A stretch of DNA of 64,000 nt from NCBI GenBank assembly GCA_026315105.1, contig CM048744.1:662659676-662723675 (forward strand). The letters are read 5' to 3'. This DNA comes from Locusta migratoria (Eukaryota > Arthropoda > Insecta > Orthoptera > Acrididae). Both the position numbers and the translations under genes were made by a program. How positions within the stretch are numbered: position 1 is the stretch's first letter; each line of letters opens with the position of its first letter. Shown one piece after another: positions 23,758-35,968 of this stretch. The notes under the pieces were generated by a model, which ran no database searches, was not told the DNA's origin, and saw nothing but the letters and a program-made list of their open reading frames with translations.

Positions 23758-24816
23758 AATAATAATAATAATTTTATTGTCATTAGGCCATTACAGCAAT
23801 AGACAATGTCACATAAATAACATAATTGTTAATTTTATGATACAAATATTATAGATGAAAAATTCCTAGCAGGATATATATATATGTCTGTGTAAATTTG
23901 TGTGTGTGTGTGTGTATTTGTTTACCCTCCTTTTTTCTCCCCAAGGTAAGTCTTTCCTGTCCCGGGATTGGAATGACTCCTTACCCACTCCCTTAAAACC
24001 CACATCATTTCTTTTTCCCTCTCCTTCCCTTCTGCCTGACGAAGCAGCGAGGCTACGAAAGCTTGTGTTTGTGTGTGTATGTGTGTCTGTGTGTTTATTT
24101 GTTGCTATCACTGCCTGTGCTCCTTCGCCTGGTAAGTGGACTTCATCTATTTCTTTACGTATATATATATATATATGAAGATTACTCACCAGGCGAAGGA
24201 GCACAGGTGGTGATAGTAGCACAAATAAAACACACACACACACAAACGCAAGCTTTCGCAACCCAGTTGCGTCTTCAGGCAGAAGGGAAGGAGAGGGAAA
24301 AGGAAATGATGGGGGTTTTAAGGGAGTGGGTAAGGAGCCATTCCAATCCCGGGAGAGGAAAGACTTACCTTTGGGGGGATAAAAGGAAAGGTAAGCAAAT
24401 ACACACATACCTGCACATATACACAAATGCACACACACCTAGGCAGACATACTGTAGAAAGCAAAGAAGTTAAGGAGTAACTCCTTAACTCCTTCTTTCT
24501 TTCTACAGTATGTCTGCCTAGGTGTGTGTGTGATTGTGTATATGTGCAGGTATGTGTGTATTTGTTTACCTTTCCTTTTTTCACCCCCCCCCCCCCCCCC
24601 CCCCGCAAGGTAAGTCTTTCCTCTCCCGGGATTGGAATGGCTCCTCACCCACTCCCTTAAAACCCTCATCATTTCCTTTTCCCTCTCCTTCCCTTCTGCC
24701 TGAAGACGCAACTGGGTTGCGAAAGCTTGTATTTGTGTGTGTGTGTGTGTGTGTGTGTTTGTGTGTTTTATTTGTGCTACTATCACCACCTGTGCTCCTT
24801 TGCCTGGTGAGTAACC

Positions 24817-24888
<72 letters not shown>

Positions 24889-25410
24889 GTGTGTGTATTC
24901 ATTTATTTATTTGTGATGCTGTTACACCTGTGCTCCTTCGCCTGGTGAGTAATCTTCGACTATTTTTTATATTTAATTGTTAATTTGAAAGAGATAACAG
25001 GCTTGTTAGAAATATTACAATAGGCCTATTATATTACAGTTGAGAAATTCTTCTAAATTGTAGAATGGGTGGGCCACTAACCAGTCATGCAGTGTTTGTT
25101 TAAATTCTTGTTCGGGGAAGTCTTGTACATGTTGTGGCAGCTTATTAAATAGTTTATTCCCAATGAGTTCGTAGCTGTTGAGAGATTTTGACAATCTGTG
25201 GTATGAAGTAAAGATGCATTTATTCCTTCTAGTGTTGTAATAATGTATGTTTTCCTGGAGTTTTGTTTCTGGTAGTTTCCTCCTTGTATAAATTAAAACA
25301 TAGTATAAGTTTATGACAGTCATGATCTTTAGTTTACAGAACAGGGGTTTACAGTGTTCCTTATGTGGAGATCCAGTAATTACCCTAATAGCTTTCTTCT
25401 GTAATATAGC
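23757..25410 (-). mobile_element. CR1-like LINE 3-prime part, with (TAA)n tail
   Basis: The minus-strand frame 25015-25323 reads IHYYNTRRNKC, then LIGNKLFNKLPQHVQDF and FYNLEEFLN. This is the same C-terminal module as at 3330-3749 but a different family. The 3-prime end is marked by the ATT/TAA repeats at 23757-23775. The copy is 5-prime-truncated and is itself interrupted at about 23855-24970 by a Penelope repeat array. Confidence 0.7.
23855..24970. repeat. Array of alternately inverted Penelope terminal repeats
   Basis: At least four copies lie head-to-head or tail-to-tail: plus at 23880-24165, minus at 24180-24475, plus at 24485-24815, and plus tail at 24895-24965. The joins are AT-rich ((TA)n at 24160-24178 and 24818-24842), and AGTTAAGGAGTAACTCCTTAACT marks a palindromic centre at 24480. 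Each copy carries AAGGTAAGTCTTTCC, GGGATTGGAATG and a hairpin of the GCAAC-TGG-GTTGC type followed by GAAAGC. A (GT)n tract fills 24845-24895. Apparent open frames here are low-complexity artefacts. Confidence 0.8.
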
Positions 25411-25500
25411 AGTATCAGAGAAAACCTAAATCTTGATGGCCAGAGGTGGATTTGAACCACCATCCTCCCAAATGTGAGTTCAATAACAACTTTGCAAGAG
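25411..25500 (-). mobile_element. SINE, tRNA-like 5-prime half (split element)
   Basis: AGAAAACCTAAATCTTGATG is followed by GGTGGATTTGAACCACC, a tRNA B-box and T-arm on the minus strand, then TGTGAGTTCA. It completes the SINE half at 23621-23757, indicating that the LINE inserted between them. Confidence 0.7.
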
Positions 25501-25570
25501 CAAGCAAATAAAGGCAAACACATTCTTCTTTGAAAGTGAATTGTATAACTTCCTCTGTGAAAATATTTGT

Positions 25571-25970
25571 TATAGGTTGTTGTTGTTGTTGTGGTCTTCA
25601 GTCCAGAGACTGGTTTGATGCAGCTGTCCACCCTACTCTATCCTGAGCAAGCCTCTTCATTTCCTCATAAGAAAGGCAACCTATATCTATTTTAATCTGC
25701 TTACTATATCCATCTCTTGGTCCCCCTCTGCGATTTTTACCCCACACACTTCCCTCCAACATTAAATTCATGATTCCTGGATAACAGAGAATGTGTCATA
25801 TCAATCAATCCTTTCTCTTAGTCATGGTATGCCAGACATTCCTTTTGTCCCCAATTCTGTTCAGTACCTCCTCATTAGTTATGCAATCCACCTAACTAAT
25901 CTTCAGCATTCTTCTGTAACACCACATTTCAAAAGCCTCTACCCCCTTCCTGTCTGAACTACTTATTGCC
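25571..25970 (-). pseudogene. RTE LINE, 3-prime part (left segment)
   Basis: Read on the minus strand it matches the end of the RTE at 35969-39207: the CTTCAGTCCAGAGACTGGTT region, GATGCAGCTGTCCACC, and a (GTT)n tail at 25571-25590. It stops at CCATGT near 25970 where a second LINE begins, and resumes at about 31165 with TTTCACTCCCATAC. Confidence 0.8.
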
Positions 25971-27674
25971 ATGTTTGCCATTGTTTGCAAGATGGCGGAA
26001 AGTGAAGCAAAAAGATTATGTGAAGTGTGCAACAAATTAATAAAACACACGGATATAAGTGTGATTTGTGGACTATGGTGTGGGAACTTGTTTCACAGTG
26101 ATTGTGTTGACCTTACAAACAGTGAAGTTCGCTTGGTAAACAGTTCAAAAGGACGAATTAAGTTCTGCTGTGGTGCATGTGAAGTCAGATTACACAATGG
26201 ACCATCGGAAATAGCATCAACAACAAAACAGCAACGTTGTGTAAGTGCATCCAGCTACAGAAACAGTGGAAATGTGAAGGTAGGTGACGAAATAAAAATC
26301 ATTTGTGAGTGCAAAAGTGACGATAACAAAATCATTAATGTGTGCAAAAGTAACGACATACAAGAGAACTCACAAAATCAACCTTGTAAACCACATGGAA
26401 TTGAACTGCCGAAAATAGAAAAGTGTGCTTCTCATGCAAACAATACGAAATAAAAACTGAAATTAAGTGACGCAGTCGAAAATTTAACAAAAACAGTACA
26501 TCAACTAGTAAAAGACAATTCAAAAATGAAAATGCAACTCAGTACAGTGATCGCTGAAAACTCCAGATTTGAAACGCTAGTGTCACGTCTGGCCAAATCT
26601 CCTCGCAAAAAAAGCGGAAAAGTGCGTAAACATTTTCTGTTGAATGCTAAAAAAGCCAACACAACCGGTACATGTTTAAACGCAAATGAAGAGCCGATTA
26701 TTGAGTCTAAAACACTAACACACAGCCCAGTTTCTAATATTACAGATTCGAATCCGAGTACGCCACAGTCTTCTGCATTCCTTGTAAAAGAAACCAAGTG
26801 TGGGCACGAAAACGACATTGAAACTACCGGTACGACATTCAAGTCGAAACGCATAAATAATATGGAGTGTACTGTCCATGATGTAGCTCAGGATCCATCT
26901 GTGAATAGGCATACTAATTCAAAAACAGAACAAGAAAACATTTCAACTGCAGCACCTGTACGTAAAAATTTGGAACAAATAAATAATGATAAAGACCTTA
27001 CAGTCTGTGAAACAGCACAAGATCGATGTTCGAATTATATATCTTCCAATGATTCGAAAACTAGTGTCAGTAACGATCAACATAGTCTTTACAACTCCTT
27101 GAATACTTCAGATAAATCCAATACAGATACAAATTGGCGTGATGTTCATTACAGGAAAACTGCTTGTTGTGTGAATAAACAAAATACGTCCACTACAGCA
27201 AAACAACAAACCAACAATATGCACGAAATTACACAGAAGACACATGCACGACCAAAAATGCTGTATAAAACTGTGCTCCAGAAAACTGTAGAGAAAGAAA
27301 TACCAATAGCCGAACCACAAGCTTCTGCCACAGTACCTGTCAGAAATTCAAGTACCACAGGAAGAAAAAATCTGATAATAGGCACTGGTGATGAGCAAGG
27401 AATGCTATATGGAGAGAAAAGAGCATGGTTCCATTTAGGAAAAGTGAAAAATGGTACAACAACTGAAAATGTAATCAAATTTCTAGAGAAAATCTTTCCA
27501 GGATACAGCAACTTTCAAGTTGAGAAACTAGAAACAAAGGGTATGAATAATAGCTTCAAGATTGGTGTTGACTTCCATCTAAAGGACAAGGTAATGGACA
27601 CTGCTATATGGCCAAAGAACATTGTAATCAGGCGTTTTTTATTCCAGAGATCGACCAGTGCCCCAATAAAATAG
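25971..27674 (+). pseudogene. LINE ORF1: PHD-like zinc finger, one internal stop
   Basis: A 568-codon frame interrupted only by a TAA at 26451-26453; the same frame is open on both sides. The start may be the ATG at 25992, which has better context (AAGATGG). A PHD-like C4HC3 finger covers residues about 17-70 (C17, C20, C33, C37, H42, C45, C67, C70). A charged helical stretch follows the stop (VENLTKTVHQLVKDNSKMK), then a long Ser/Thr/Asn-rich region. A C-terminal module has KRAWFHLGKV and FPGYSNFQVEKLETKG. LINE ORF1 proteins bind and package their RNA. It overlaps the ORF2 frame by about 67 bases in a different frame. The single stop suggests a young copy. Confidence 0.85.
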
Positions 27675-30545
27675 ACCCTGACAGTGAAAACCAGGTCCCC
27701 AGGTTATTATACAGGAAAAACAATAGAGATGACAGTCATATGCCTTTAGTCATTGCATTTGTCAATGTGCAGTGTTTAAGAACCAAAATAGACTTTTTAT
27801 CATTCTTTGTAGAAGATGTTAAACCAGATGTCTTATGTATCTGTGAGCACTGGTTGACTGAAGCAGAAGGTGACTATTACAGATATATTGAATATTTGAA
27901 TGTGGTAAATGCATGGTATCGAACAACTAAAATTCATGGTGGTGTATCTGTGTATGCAAACAAAAATCTTAGTGTAAAGGAAATAGATCTAAAAAGCTTC
28001 TCTACAGACCTAGATCTTGAATTGGCTTCACTAGTCTTAACAAATATTGATCTCATTATTATCTCTGTGTACCACTCACCAGACGGTAATTTTGAAAACT
28101 TTATTGCACAAATGGAGAACTGTTTGTCTTACCTAACTCGCCTTAAATCAAAAATTGCATTATTTGGTGACTTCAATGTGCATATAGGTGATAGAAGTAT
28201 CAAAGAGAGAGTCTTCATGAACTTAATAAACAGCTATGGACTATTTGTAGCAAACCGTCTCCCAACAAGAGGTGATGCCTGTCTAGATACAGTTATCACC
28301 AACCTAAATACCTGGGATTATAATATCAATGTAGTTGAACCAATGATTGCAGACCACAGTGCATTGGTAATGGAAATCAGTATGAATGGCAACAATAAAC
28401 TACAACCAAGCACATGGCACTCAAGCTACACATTCAGTAGAAGGGTTATCAAAGAAGACAGATTAAATGACCTAAAAACCGTCCTATCTGGTGTGAACTG
28501 GCAGCAAAAACTTGCAGAACTGGGAGCTAGTGACTCATTTGAATGTCTGTTCCAAACATTAAAAACAAAATTTGATGGTTTGTTTCCAATAATCCACAAG
28601 AAGGATCCTGCAGGCAAATTAAAAGGAAGGGACAAACCTATAACAATGAAAATGTGGTATACTCCTAAGCTAGACAGGTTAAAAGGCATTGTAGTAATGT
28701 TCAGGGACTGTATGAAGACAGCTAAAGATCTTCCAACTAAAGATCTGCTTCACTGTAAATACTCAATAGCTAAGAGAATTTACAGAAAGGAAGTAGTGGA
28801 AGCAAAAAAGAAATATAATGAGAAGTTCATCAAAGAGGCTCACAACCCATGTAAAGCAGCTTGGAGTCTAGTAAATGAGCACAGGAAGAAGCCTACTTCA
28901 GCCTTAAATTCCTGTAGTCCCGATACCTTCAATCAGTACTTCATTAGGATAGTGAAGGATACTGTCAGTGAAATTCCAGACTCAAGCTTACTTCTCACAA
29001 GTGATATAAAAAATGAACGCTGTAACAGAATTGTAAACTGGAAGAAAGTGAACCCCAATGACATAATAAAAATAGTGAGATCATATAAGCATTCAGAGAG
29101 TGCAGATATCTATGGCATGTCTTGCGCAGTGCTAAAGAAAATAACTCCAGAGCTTGCCCAACCACTAGCCATAGTAATTAACAGATGTTTATCCTCCGGT
29201 GTCTTTCCGGAATTCCTGAAATTGGCAAGGACAGTACCAGTCTACAAAAAAGGTGATCCATGTGAAGTGTCCAGCTACAGACCCATTTCAATAATCTCCA
29301 TCCTAGCTAAAGTTATGGAGTCTGTAATGAAACATCAGTTGCAAAATTATTTTGAAGAAAATAGGCTCTTCCAGGACACACAGCATGGTTTTCGCAAGGG
29401 AAAGTCGACATTTACGGCAGCACTGGACTTGACTAAAAAGATAAGACAGGTATTTGAAGATAGAGAAAGTGTGGCACTGACACTCTGTGACCTGAGCAAG
29501 GCATTTGACTGCATCTCACACAAGATACTCCTCAATAAATTAAACTGTTATGGTGTTGGAGGTGCTGTTCTGGCAACTCTCCAATCTTATCTGGAAAACC
29601 GAAAGCAGGTGGTGTCAGTACATGGAGCCTTATCACAAGAACAAAAGTTGGAACATGGCGTACCCCAAGGGTCCGTCATAGGTCCTCTCCTGTTCCTAAT
29701 ATATGTTAATGATATGGGCTGTAACAACCACATGTTACAATTTGCTGATGACACCACTCTTTTTGCCAAAGGAAAAACTGCAGCACAAGCTCTTCAAGCA
29801 ACAGACGACCTCTTCGAATACACAAAAGAATGGTTCATCAAAAATAAAATGAAACTGAATAAAGGAAAAACACAACATCTTATATGCAGCCTTAGCAAAA
29901 TTGGCTGTCACGAGAATATGGAAGCTGTTAGACTTCTAGGCTTCATGATTGACAGCAAACTTACAATGAATGAACACACAGTGTATGTATGCTCCAAGCT
30001 TTCCCGTGTAATATTCCTTCTGAGAAGGCTTAAAGGCACATTAACTGACCAATACCTTGTAACAGTGTATTATGCGCTATTTCATATCCATATTAATTAT
30101 GGCCTACTGCTATGGGGACATGCTGCAGGTTGTAAAGATGTGTTAATGCTACAAAAAAAGGCTGTCAGAATAATTACATCAAGCAAAAGATTGGACCACT
30201 GCAAGCCAATATTCAAACGGTTAGGTATTATGACGATCTTCAGCCAGTATGTTTTTATGCCTCATGAGCATAAAAGAAAACCAAGGCGAGTTCAGCATGA
30301 GGCAAGATATACATAACCATGACACCCGTAACAAGAGGAGCATTGAAATTCCAAGCTGTCGTCTGACTGGAACACAAGACAGTTTTCCAATGGTTGCTCT
30401 GAAAATGTTTAACTCACTGCCAAAAGAAGTGCAATCCCTGCCACCAGAACCATTCAAAAAGAAAATTGCACAGGACCTGAAAGAGCAGCCACTGTACTCA
30501 ATTGGTGAATTTTTCAACAGTGATGAAAGTGACTGGACAAAATGA
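27608..30545 (+). pseudogene. LINE ORF2: endonuclease and reverse transcriptase, one frameshift
   Basis: A 902-codon frame (27608-30316) continues in another frame from about 30249 to 30545, so one indel near 30250 separates it from the usual C-terminus (HNHDTRNKRSIEIP, then FNSLPKEVQSLPPEPF). The apurinic-type endonuclease covers about residues 40-260, with ALFGDFNVH near 187 and MIADHSALVMEI. The RT spans about 480-780, with YRPISIISILAKVMESV, QHGFRKGKST, LCDLSKAFD, GVPQGSVIGPLLFLIYVND and LQFADDTTLFAK. All catalytic motifs are present. It cuts the target and copies its own RNA. It is the best-preserved two-ORF LINE in the window, of CR1/jockey type, inserted into an RTE copy. Confidence 0.92.
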
Positions 30546-30639
30546 TAATATTTGTGTTGTATATGTCCAAATTGTAAACCTTTTTTCTCTTTTTCTTCTT
30601 CTTTTATATATGTATATGTATGTAAATTATAGAGGGAAA

Positions 30640-31082
30640 CTTTCCCGGTGGGATAAACAAAAATAAAAATAGAAAACAGATGACTTACCAAAAGGACCGG
30701 CTCGTCGATAGAAACAAATACAATAAATAAAATCACACACAAACACACATACAAGCTTTCGCAGCCTAGCTGCTTCGTCAGGCAGAAGGGAAGGAGAGGG
30801 AAAAGGACATGATGAGGGTTTCAAGGGAGTGGATAAGGAGTCATTCCAATCCCGGTACAGGAAAGACTTACCTTGGGGGGAAAAAAAGAGGGTAAACAAA
30901 AATACACCACTCCCTTGAAACCCTCATCATTTCCTTTTCCCTCTCCTTCCCTTCTGCCTGACGAAGCAGCTAGGCTGCGAAAGCTTGTATGTGTGTTTGT
31001 GTGTGATTTTATTTATTTTATTTGTTTCTATCGACGAGCCGGTCCTTTTGGTAAGTCATCTGTTTTCTATTTTTATTTTTGT
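30640..31082. repeat. Fold-back pair of Penelope terminal repeats
   Basis: A minus copy (about 30655-30895) and a plus copy (about 30905-31080) meet near 30900. The outer ends match in inverted form (AAAATAGAAAACAGATGACT at 30665 against AGTCATCTGTTTTCTATTTT at 31054). Hairpins with GAAAGC lie at 30753-30783 (minus) and 30958-30984 (plus). It lies in the 3-prime non-coding region of the LINE, whose TATATGTATATGTATGTA-like sequence occurs on both sides. Confidence 0.8.
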
Positions 31083-31164
31083 ATATGTATGTATGTATAT
31101 AATCTTGACGCAGTCTGTCCAGTCATGACTGGTAAACGACACAGAAATAGTAATAAAGTAATTT

Positions 31165-32740
31165 CACTCCCATACAATGTAACTCTCCACACAAATGCCT
31201 TCTGAAAGGACTTTCTTACACTTAAATTAATATTTGATGTTAATACTGTTTTTCAAAATTGCTTTTCTTCCCTTGCCATTCTCCATTTTATATCCTCTGA
31301 ATTACAAGCATCACATGTTATTTTACTGCCCAAGTAACAAAACACATCTACCACCTTTATTGTTTTGTTACCTAGCCTAATTCCTTCAGCATCACCTGAT
31401 TTTCTTGGACTGCACTCCATGACCCTTGTTTAGCTCTTTCTAATGTTCATCTTATATGCTCCTTTTAACACTCTGTCCATTCTGTTCAACTGCTCTTCCA
31501 GGTCCTTTGCTGTCTCTGACAGAATTATTATGTCATCAGCAAACCGCAAAGTTTTCATTTCTTCTCCCTGAACTCTAATTCCTTCTCCAAATATCTCCTT
31601 GCTTTCCTTATAGCTTGCTCAATGTACAAATTGAATAACATTGTAGAAAGGATACAACTCTGTCTTAATCCCTTCCCAACCTCTGTATCCCTTTCAACTC
31701 TGATAACTGCTGTCTGGTTTTTGTACAAGTTGTAAATAATGTTCCATTCTCTATATTTTACTCCTGCTGATTTCAGAATCTGAAAGAGTGTATTGCAGTC
31801 AACATTGTCAAAAGCTTTCTCCAAATCTACAAAAGCTAGAAATGTAGGTTTGCCTTTCCTTAATCTATCTTCTAAGATAAGTTGCAAGGTGAGTATTGCC
31901 TCCCATGTTCCTACATTTCTCCTGAATCTGATGTTTCCTAAGGCTTCTACAAGCTTTTCCATCCTTCTGTAAATAATTCATGTTAAAATTTTGCAACCAT
32001 GACTTACTAAACTGATGATTCTGTAATTTTACACCTGTCTGCACCTACTTTCTTTGGAATAGGGATTATTACATTTTTCTTAAAGTCTGAGGGTATTTCC
32101 CCTGTCTTGTACATCTTACGTACCAGGTGAAATAGTTTTGTCATGGCTGGCTCTCCCAGAGGGAATTTCGTCCACTCCAAGAGCCTTGTTTCAACTTATG
32201 CCTTTCAGTGCTCTGTCAAATTCTTCTATCAGTATAGTACCTCCTATTTCACCTGTGTCTTCCCTTCCTACAATATTATCTCTAAGTTCATTTCCTTTGT
32301 ACACCCTTTCTATACACTCTTTCCACCTTTCGGCTTTTGTTTCTTTCCTGAGAACTGGTTTTCCATCCGAGTTCTTTATATTCATACAGCAGGTTTTCTT
32401 TTCTCCAAATGTCTCTTTTATTTTCCTGTAAGCAGTATCTATTTTTCCCCTATTTATACACTCTTCTGCAAACTTGCAGTTGCCTTCTAGACACTCCTGC
32501 TTAGCTATTTTGCACTTTGTGTCAATCTCATTTTTTAGTTGTGTGTACTCCATTTTGCCTCTTTCAATTACTGCATGTTTATATTTTCTCCTTTCATCAA
32601 TTAAATTTAGTATTTCCTGTGATATCCATGGATTTTTTAAGGTATTTTCTTTCTACCCATTTTGTCCTCTGCTGCCTTAACTATTTCATGTCTCAAAGTT
32701 ACCCATTCCTCTTCTACTGTTTTATTTCCCTCCATTATAG
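31165..32740 (-). pseudogene. RTE LINE, RT region (right segment)
   Basis: Continuation of the RTE at 25571-25970. The minus strand reads LAFVDLEKAFDNVDC and IYNLYKNQTAVIRVE (31555-31962), preceded by the connection region (32191-32553, IDTAYRKIKETFGEKK). It ends abruptly near 32740 within the part just after the endonuclease, so the copy is 5-prime-truncated. It is frame-broken throughout. Confidence 0.85.
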
Positions 32741-32754
32741 GTAGAAACACAAAA

Positions 32755-33505
32755 TAAAATTATAATCATATTTTCAAGAAATGTATTTATTACTGATTTC
32801 TTCATAAAATCCAAAGTCTAGCATAAAGAGAAATATACAAGTCCAAGACTTTATGTTTCAATTCAAGGGAGCATGTAATAGCACTTCTTCAATAAGAAAA
32901 TATAGAAGGCAAACATGTTTTATCATTCAAACAATTTAAAGTAGTATGATTTTTTTTATCTGAAATTAATTATTCAGCAAAAATTTCATGTCTGCTATTC
33001 TCAGAACTTTGTTATTATGACTTATGCTCCGACTGCCCCATTTGAAGTTATTCATGGAGAAGTACTTTAAATTATCCGCTTTGCTATAATGTATGTGTGT
33101 GTGTGGTGGGGGGGGGGGGCGTCCATCTCCTTCCAAACCAATGGATCGTTTTCAACCACACATAACTTACTGTCTGGATGAAATGGCCTTTCCTAAGCAT
33201 CAAATCTATGAAATATTTGGTAATTTTTCACCAGCATGTCCCCTTAAACACTTACATCAATTAAACTATAAATAATGAAATGAAAAATTAATACTAACTT
33301 TTAAGTCCAAAAACTGCTAAATTGAGCTCTATTTTAAAGTGCCATATCTTGATAAAGACTATTAAGTAGTAGTATGAATTTCAGATGTGTTATACTTTCC
33401 TTGTTATTACTGGTGAAGTTAATGCTCTAGCTGCTTCTGTTATTCATTTAATTTGATCTGCAGTGCTTTTTTTTTAATATCAATCTGGTAGTTAAGTCAT
33501 GAGTT
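32755..33505. other. Unassigned intronic sequence
   Basis: AT-rich. A GT/G homopolymer tract sits at 33088-33120. No gene signal. Confidence 0.4.
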
Positions 33506-33507
33506 GT

Positions 33508-35968
33508 TATTGTTGTGGTCTTCAGTCTGAAGATTGATTTGATGCAGCTCTCCACCTTACTCTATCCTGGGCAAGCCTCTTCATCTCCTCATAAGAATGT
33601 AACCCCACATCTATTTGAATCTGCTTACTGCATTAGTCTTTTGGTATTCCTCAGTGATTATTGTCCCACACACTTCCCTCCAATACTAAATTTATGATTC
33701 ATTGATATCTAAGAATGTGTCCTACGTTCTTTTAGTCAAGGTATGCCAAAAATTCCTGTTTTCCCCAGTTCTGTTCAGTACCTCCTCATCAGTTACACGA
33801 TCCATCCATTTAATTTTCAGCATTCTTCTGTAGCACCATACTTCAAAAACCTCTATCCTCTTCCTGTCTAAACTATTTATCATTCATCTTTCATTCACTC
33901 CACACAAATGCCTTCAGAAAAGACTTCCTTACACTTAAATTAATATTCAACGTTAGAAATTTTCTCTTTTTCAAAAATGTTTTTCTTCCCATTGCCATTC
34001 TGCATTATATATCGTCTGCACTGCAACCATCATATGTTATTTTACTGCCCAAGTAACAAAAACACATCCACCACCTTTAATGTTTTTGTCATGGCTGGCT
34101 TTCCCAGAGACTTCAGTAAATCTTAGCGAATTTCATCTACTCTAGGGGCCTTATTTCAACTTAGGACTTTCAGTACTCTCTCAAATTCATCTCTCAGTAT
34201 AGTATTTCCTATTTCGTCTTCCTCTTTCCATCCTACAATATTGTTTTGTTACCCTGATTTTCTTAGATATACACCATTACCCATGTTTTACACTTGTTGA
34301 TGTTCCTCTTAAATGCCCCTTTCAACACACTGTCCATTCTGTACAAGTGCTGTTCCAGATCCTTCACTGTCTCAGAGAATTACGACATAAGAAAATGCAT
34401 TTTTATTTCTTCATCCTAAATTTTAATTCATTCTCTGATTTTCTCCTTGCTTTCCTTCAGAGTTTGCTCAATGTACAAATTAAATAATATTTGAGAAAGG
34501 CTACAACTCTGTGTTACTTTGTTCCCAACCATTGCTTCCCCTTCGACTCTGATAACTGCTGTCTGGTTATTCTACAAGTTCTAAATAAACTTCCATTCTC
34601 TATATTTTACCCCTGCTGGCTTCAGAATTTGAAAGTGTATTCCAATCAACATTGTCAAAAGCTTTCTCCAAATCTATAAAAGTTAGAAATTTAGGTTTGC
34701 CTTTCCTTAATCTACCTTCTACGATAAGTTGTAACATTAATATTGCCTCACATAAATCCAAACTGCTTTTCCCGAGGTGAACTTCTATCAACTTTTCCAT
34801 CCTTCTGTAAATAATCCATGTTAAAGTTTTGCAACCATGAGTTATTAAACTGATGGTTCTGTAATTTTCACACCTGTCTGCACCTACTTTCTTTGGAATG
34901 GGGATTATTACATTTTTCTTGAAGTCTGAGGGCATTTCCCCTGTCTCATACGCCTTACTCACTAGGTGAAATAGTTTTGTTATGGCTGGCTCTCCCAGAG
35001 ACTTCAGTAAATCTTAGGGAATGCCATCTACTCCAGGGGCCTTATTTCGACTTAGGCTTTTCAGTACTGTCAAATTCATCTGAATTGTCCTGAAGTTCAT
35101 TTCCTTTGTATAGGTCCTCTATATACTTTTCCATCTTTCCCTTCTTTGCTCAGAACTGGTTTTCCACCTGAGTTCTTGATATTCATACAGCTGCTTTTCT
35201 TGTCTCCAAATATATATTATTTTCCTGTAGGCAGTATCTATCTTTCCATTAGTTATACATTCTTCTACAGACTTTCATTTGCTTTCTAGCCATTCCTGCT
35301 TAGCTATTTTGCACTTCTTGTCAATCTCATTTCTTAGTCATCTGTACTCCATATTAACTGCTTCATTTACTGCATATTTTACCTTTTCCTTTCATCAATT
35401 AAATTTAGTATTTAGTGATAGCCAATGACTTTTGTGTGTCGTACCTTGCTACCTATTTGGTCCTTTGCTGCCTTTACAATTTCATCTCTCAAAGCTACTC
35501 ATTCCTCTTCTACTGTTTGTTTCTCCTCCATTTCCAGCAATTGTTGCCTAAAGCTTCCTTCAGGTTTCTTCAATTTATCCAGATCCCATCTCCTTATTTT
35601 GCTACTTTTCTGCAGTTTCTTCATTTTCAGTCTACAGTTCATATCCAATTACACATGGTCAGAGTCTATATCTGCCACCTGATGTGTCTTACAGTTTAAA
35701 ACCTGGTTCTGAAATCTATGTCTTACCATTATAAAATTTATCTGGTACGTTCTGGTCTTTTTGACCATATACAACCTTCTTTCATGATTCTTAGACCAAC
35801 TATTTGTTATGATTAAATATGTATCGTACAACATTCTACCAGGTGACTTCCTCTTTTACTCCTTTTTCTTAGTCCATATTCACCTGCTATTTTTCCTTCC
35901 TTCCTTTTCCTACTACTGATTTCTAGTCCCCCATCACAATTAATTTTTCCTCTCCCTTAACTGTCTGA
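33508..35968 (-). pseudogene. RTE LINE copy A, 3-prime three quarters
   Basis: Read on the minus strand this runs from endonuclease sequence at 35900 to the (GTT)n tail at 33508, and contains the RT (34600-34962, FLTFIDLEKAFDNVDW; TISLITHGCKTLTWIIYRRM). It is heavily mutated. It contains a misplaced copy of its own RT-region sequence at about 34084-34244. It is interrupted at 35968 by a second RTE and continues at 39208. Confidence 0.9.
35959..35968. repeat. Target-site duplication, left copy
   Basis: AACTGTCTGA, repeated exactly at 39208-39217, bounding the plus-strand RTE. Confidence 0.85.

Noticed and set aside
23866..24983. Several overlapping open frames of 90-190 codons on both strands
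   Set aside because: They arise from GT/CA simple repeats and terminal-repeat sequence in all frames; the peptides are low-complexity mirror images.
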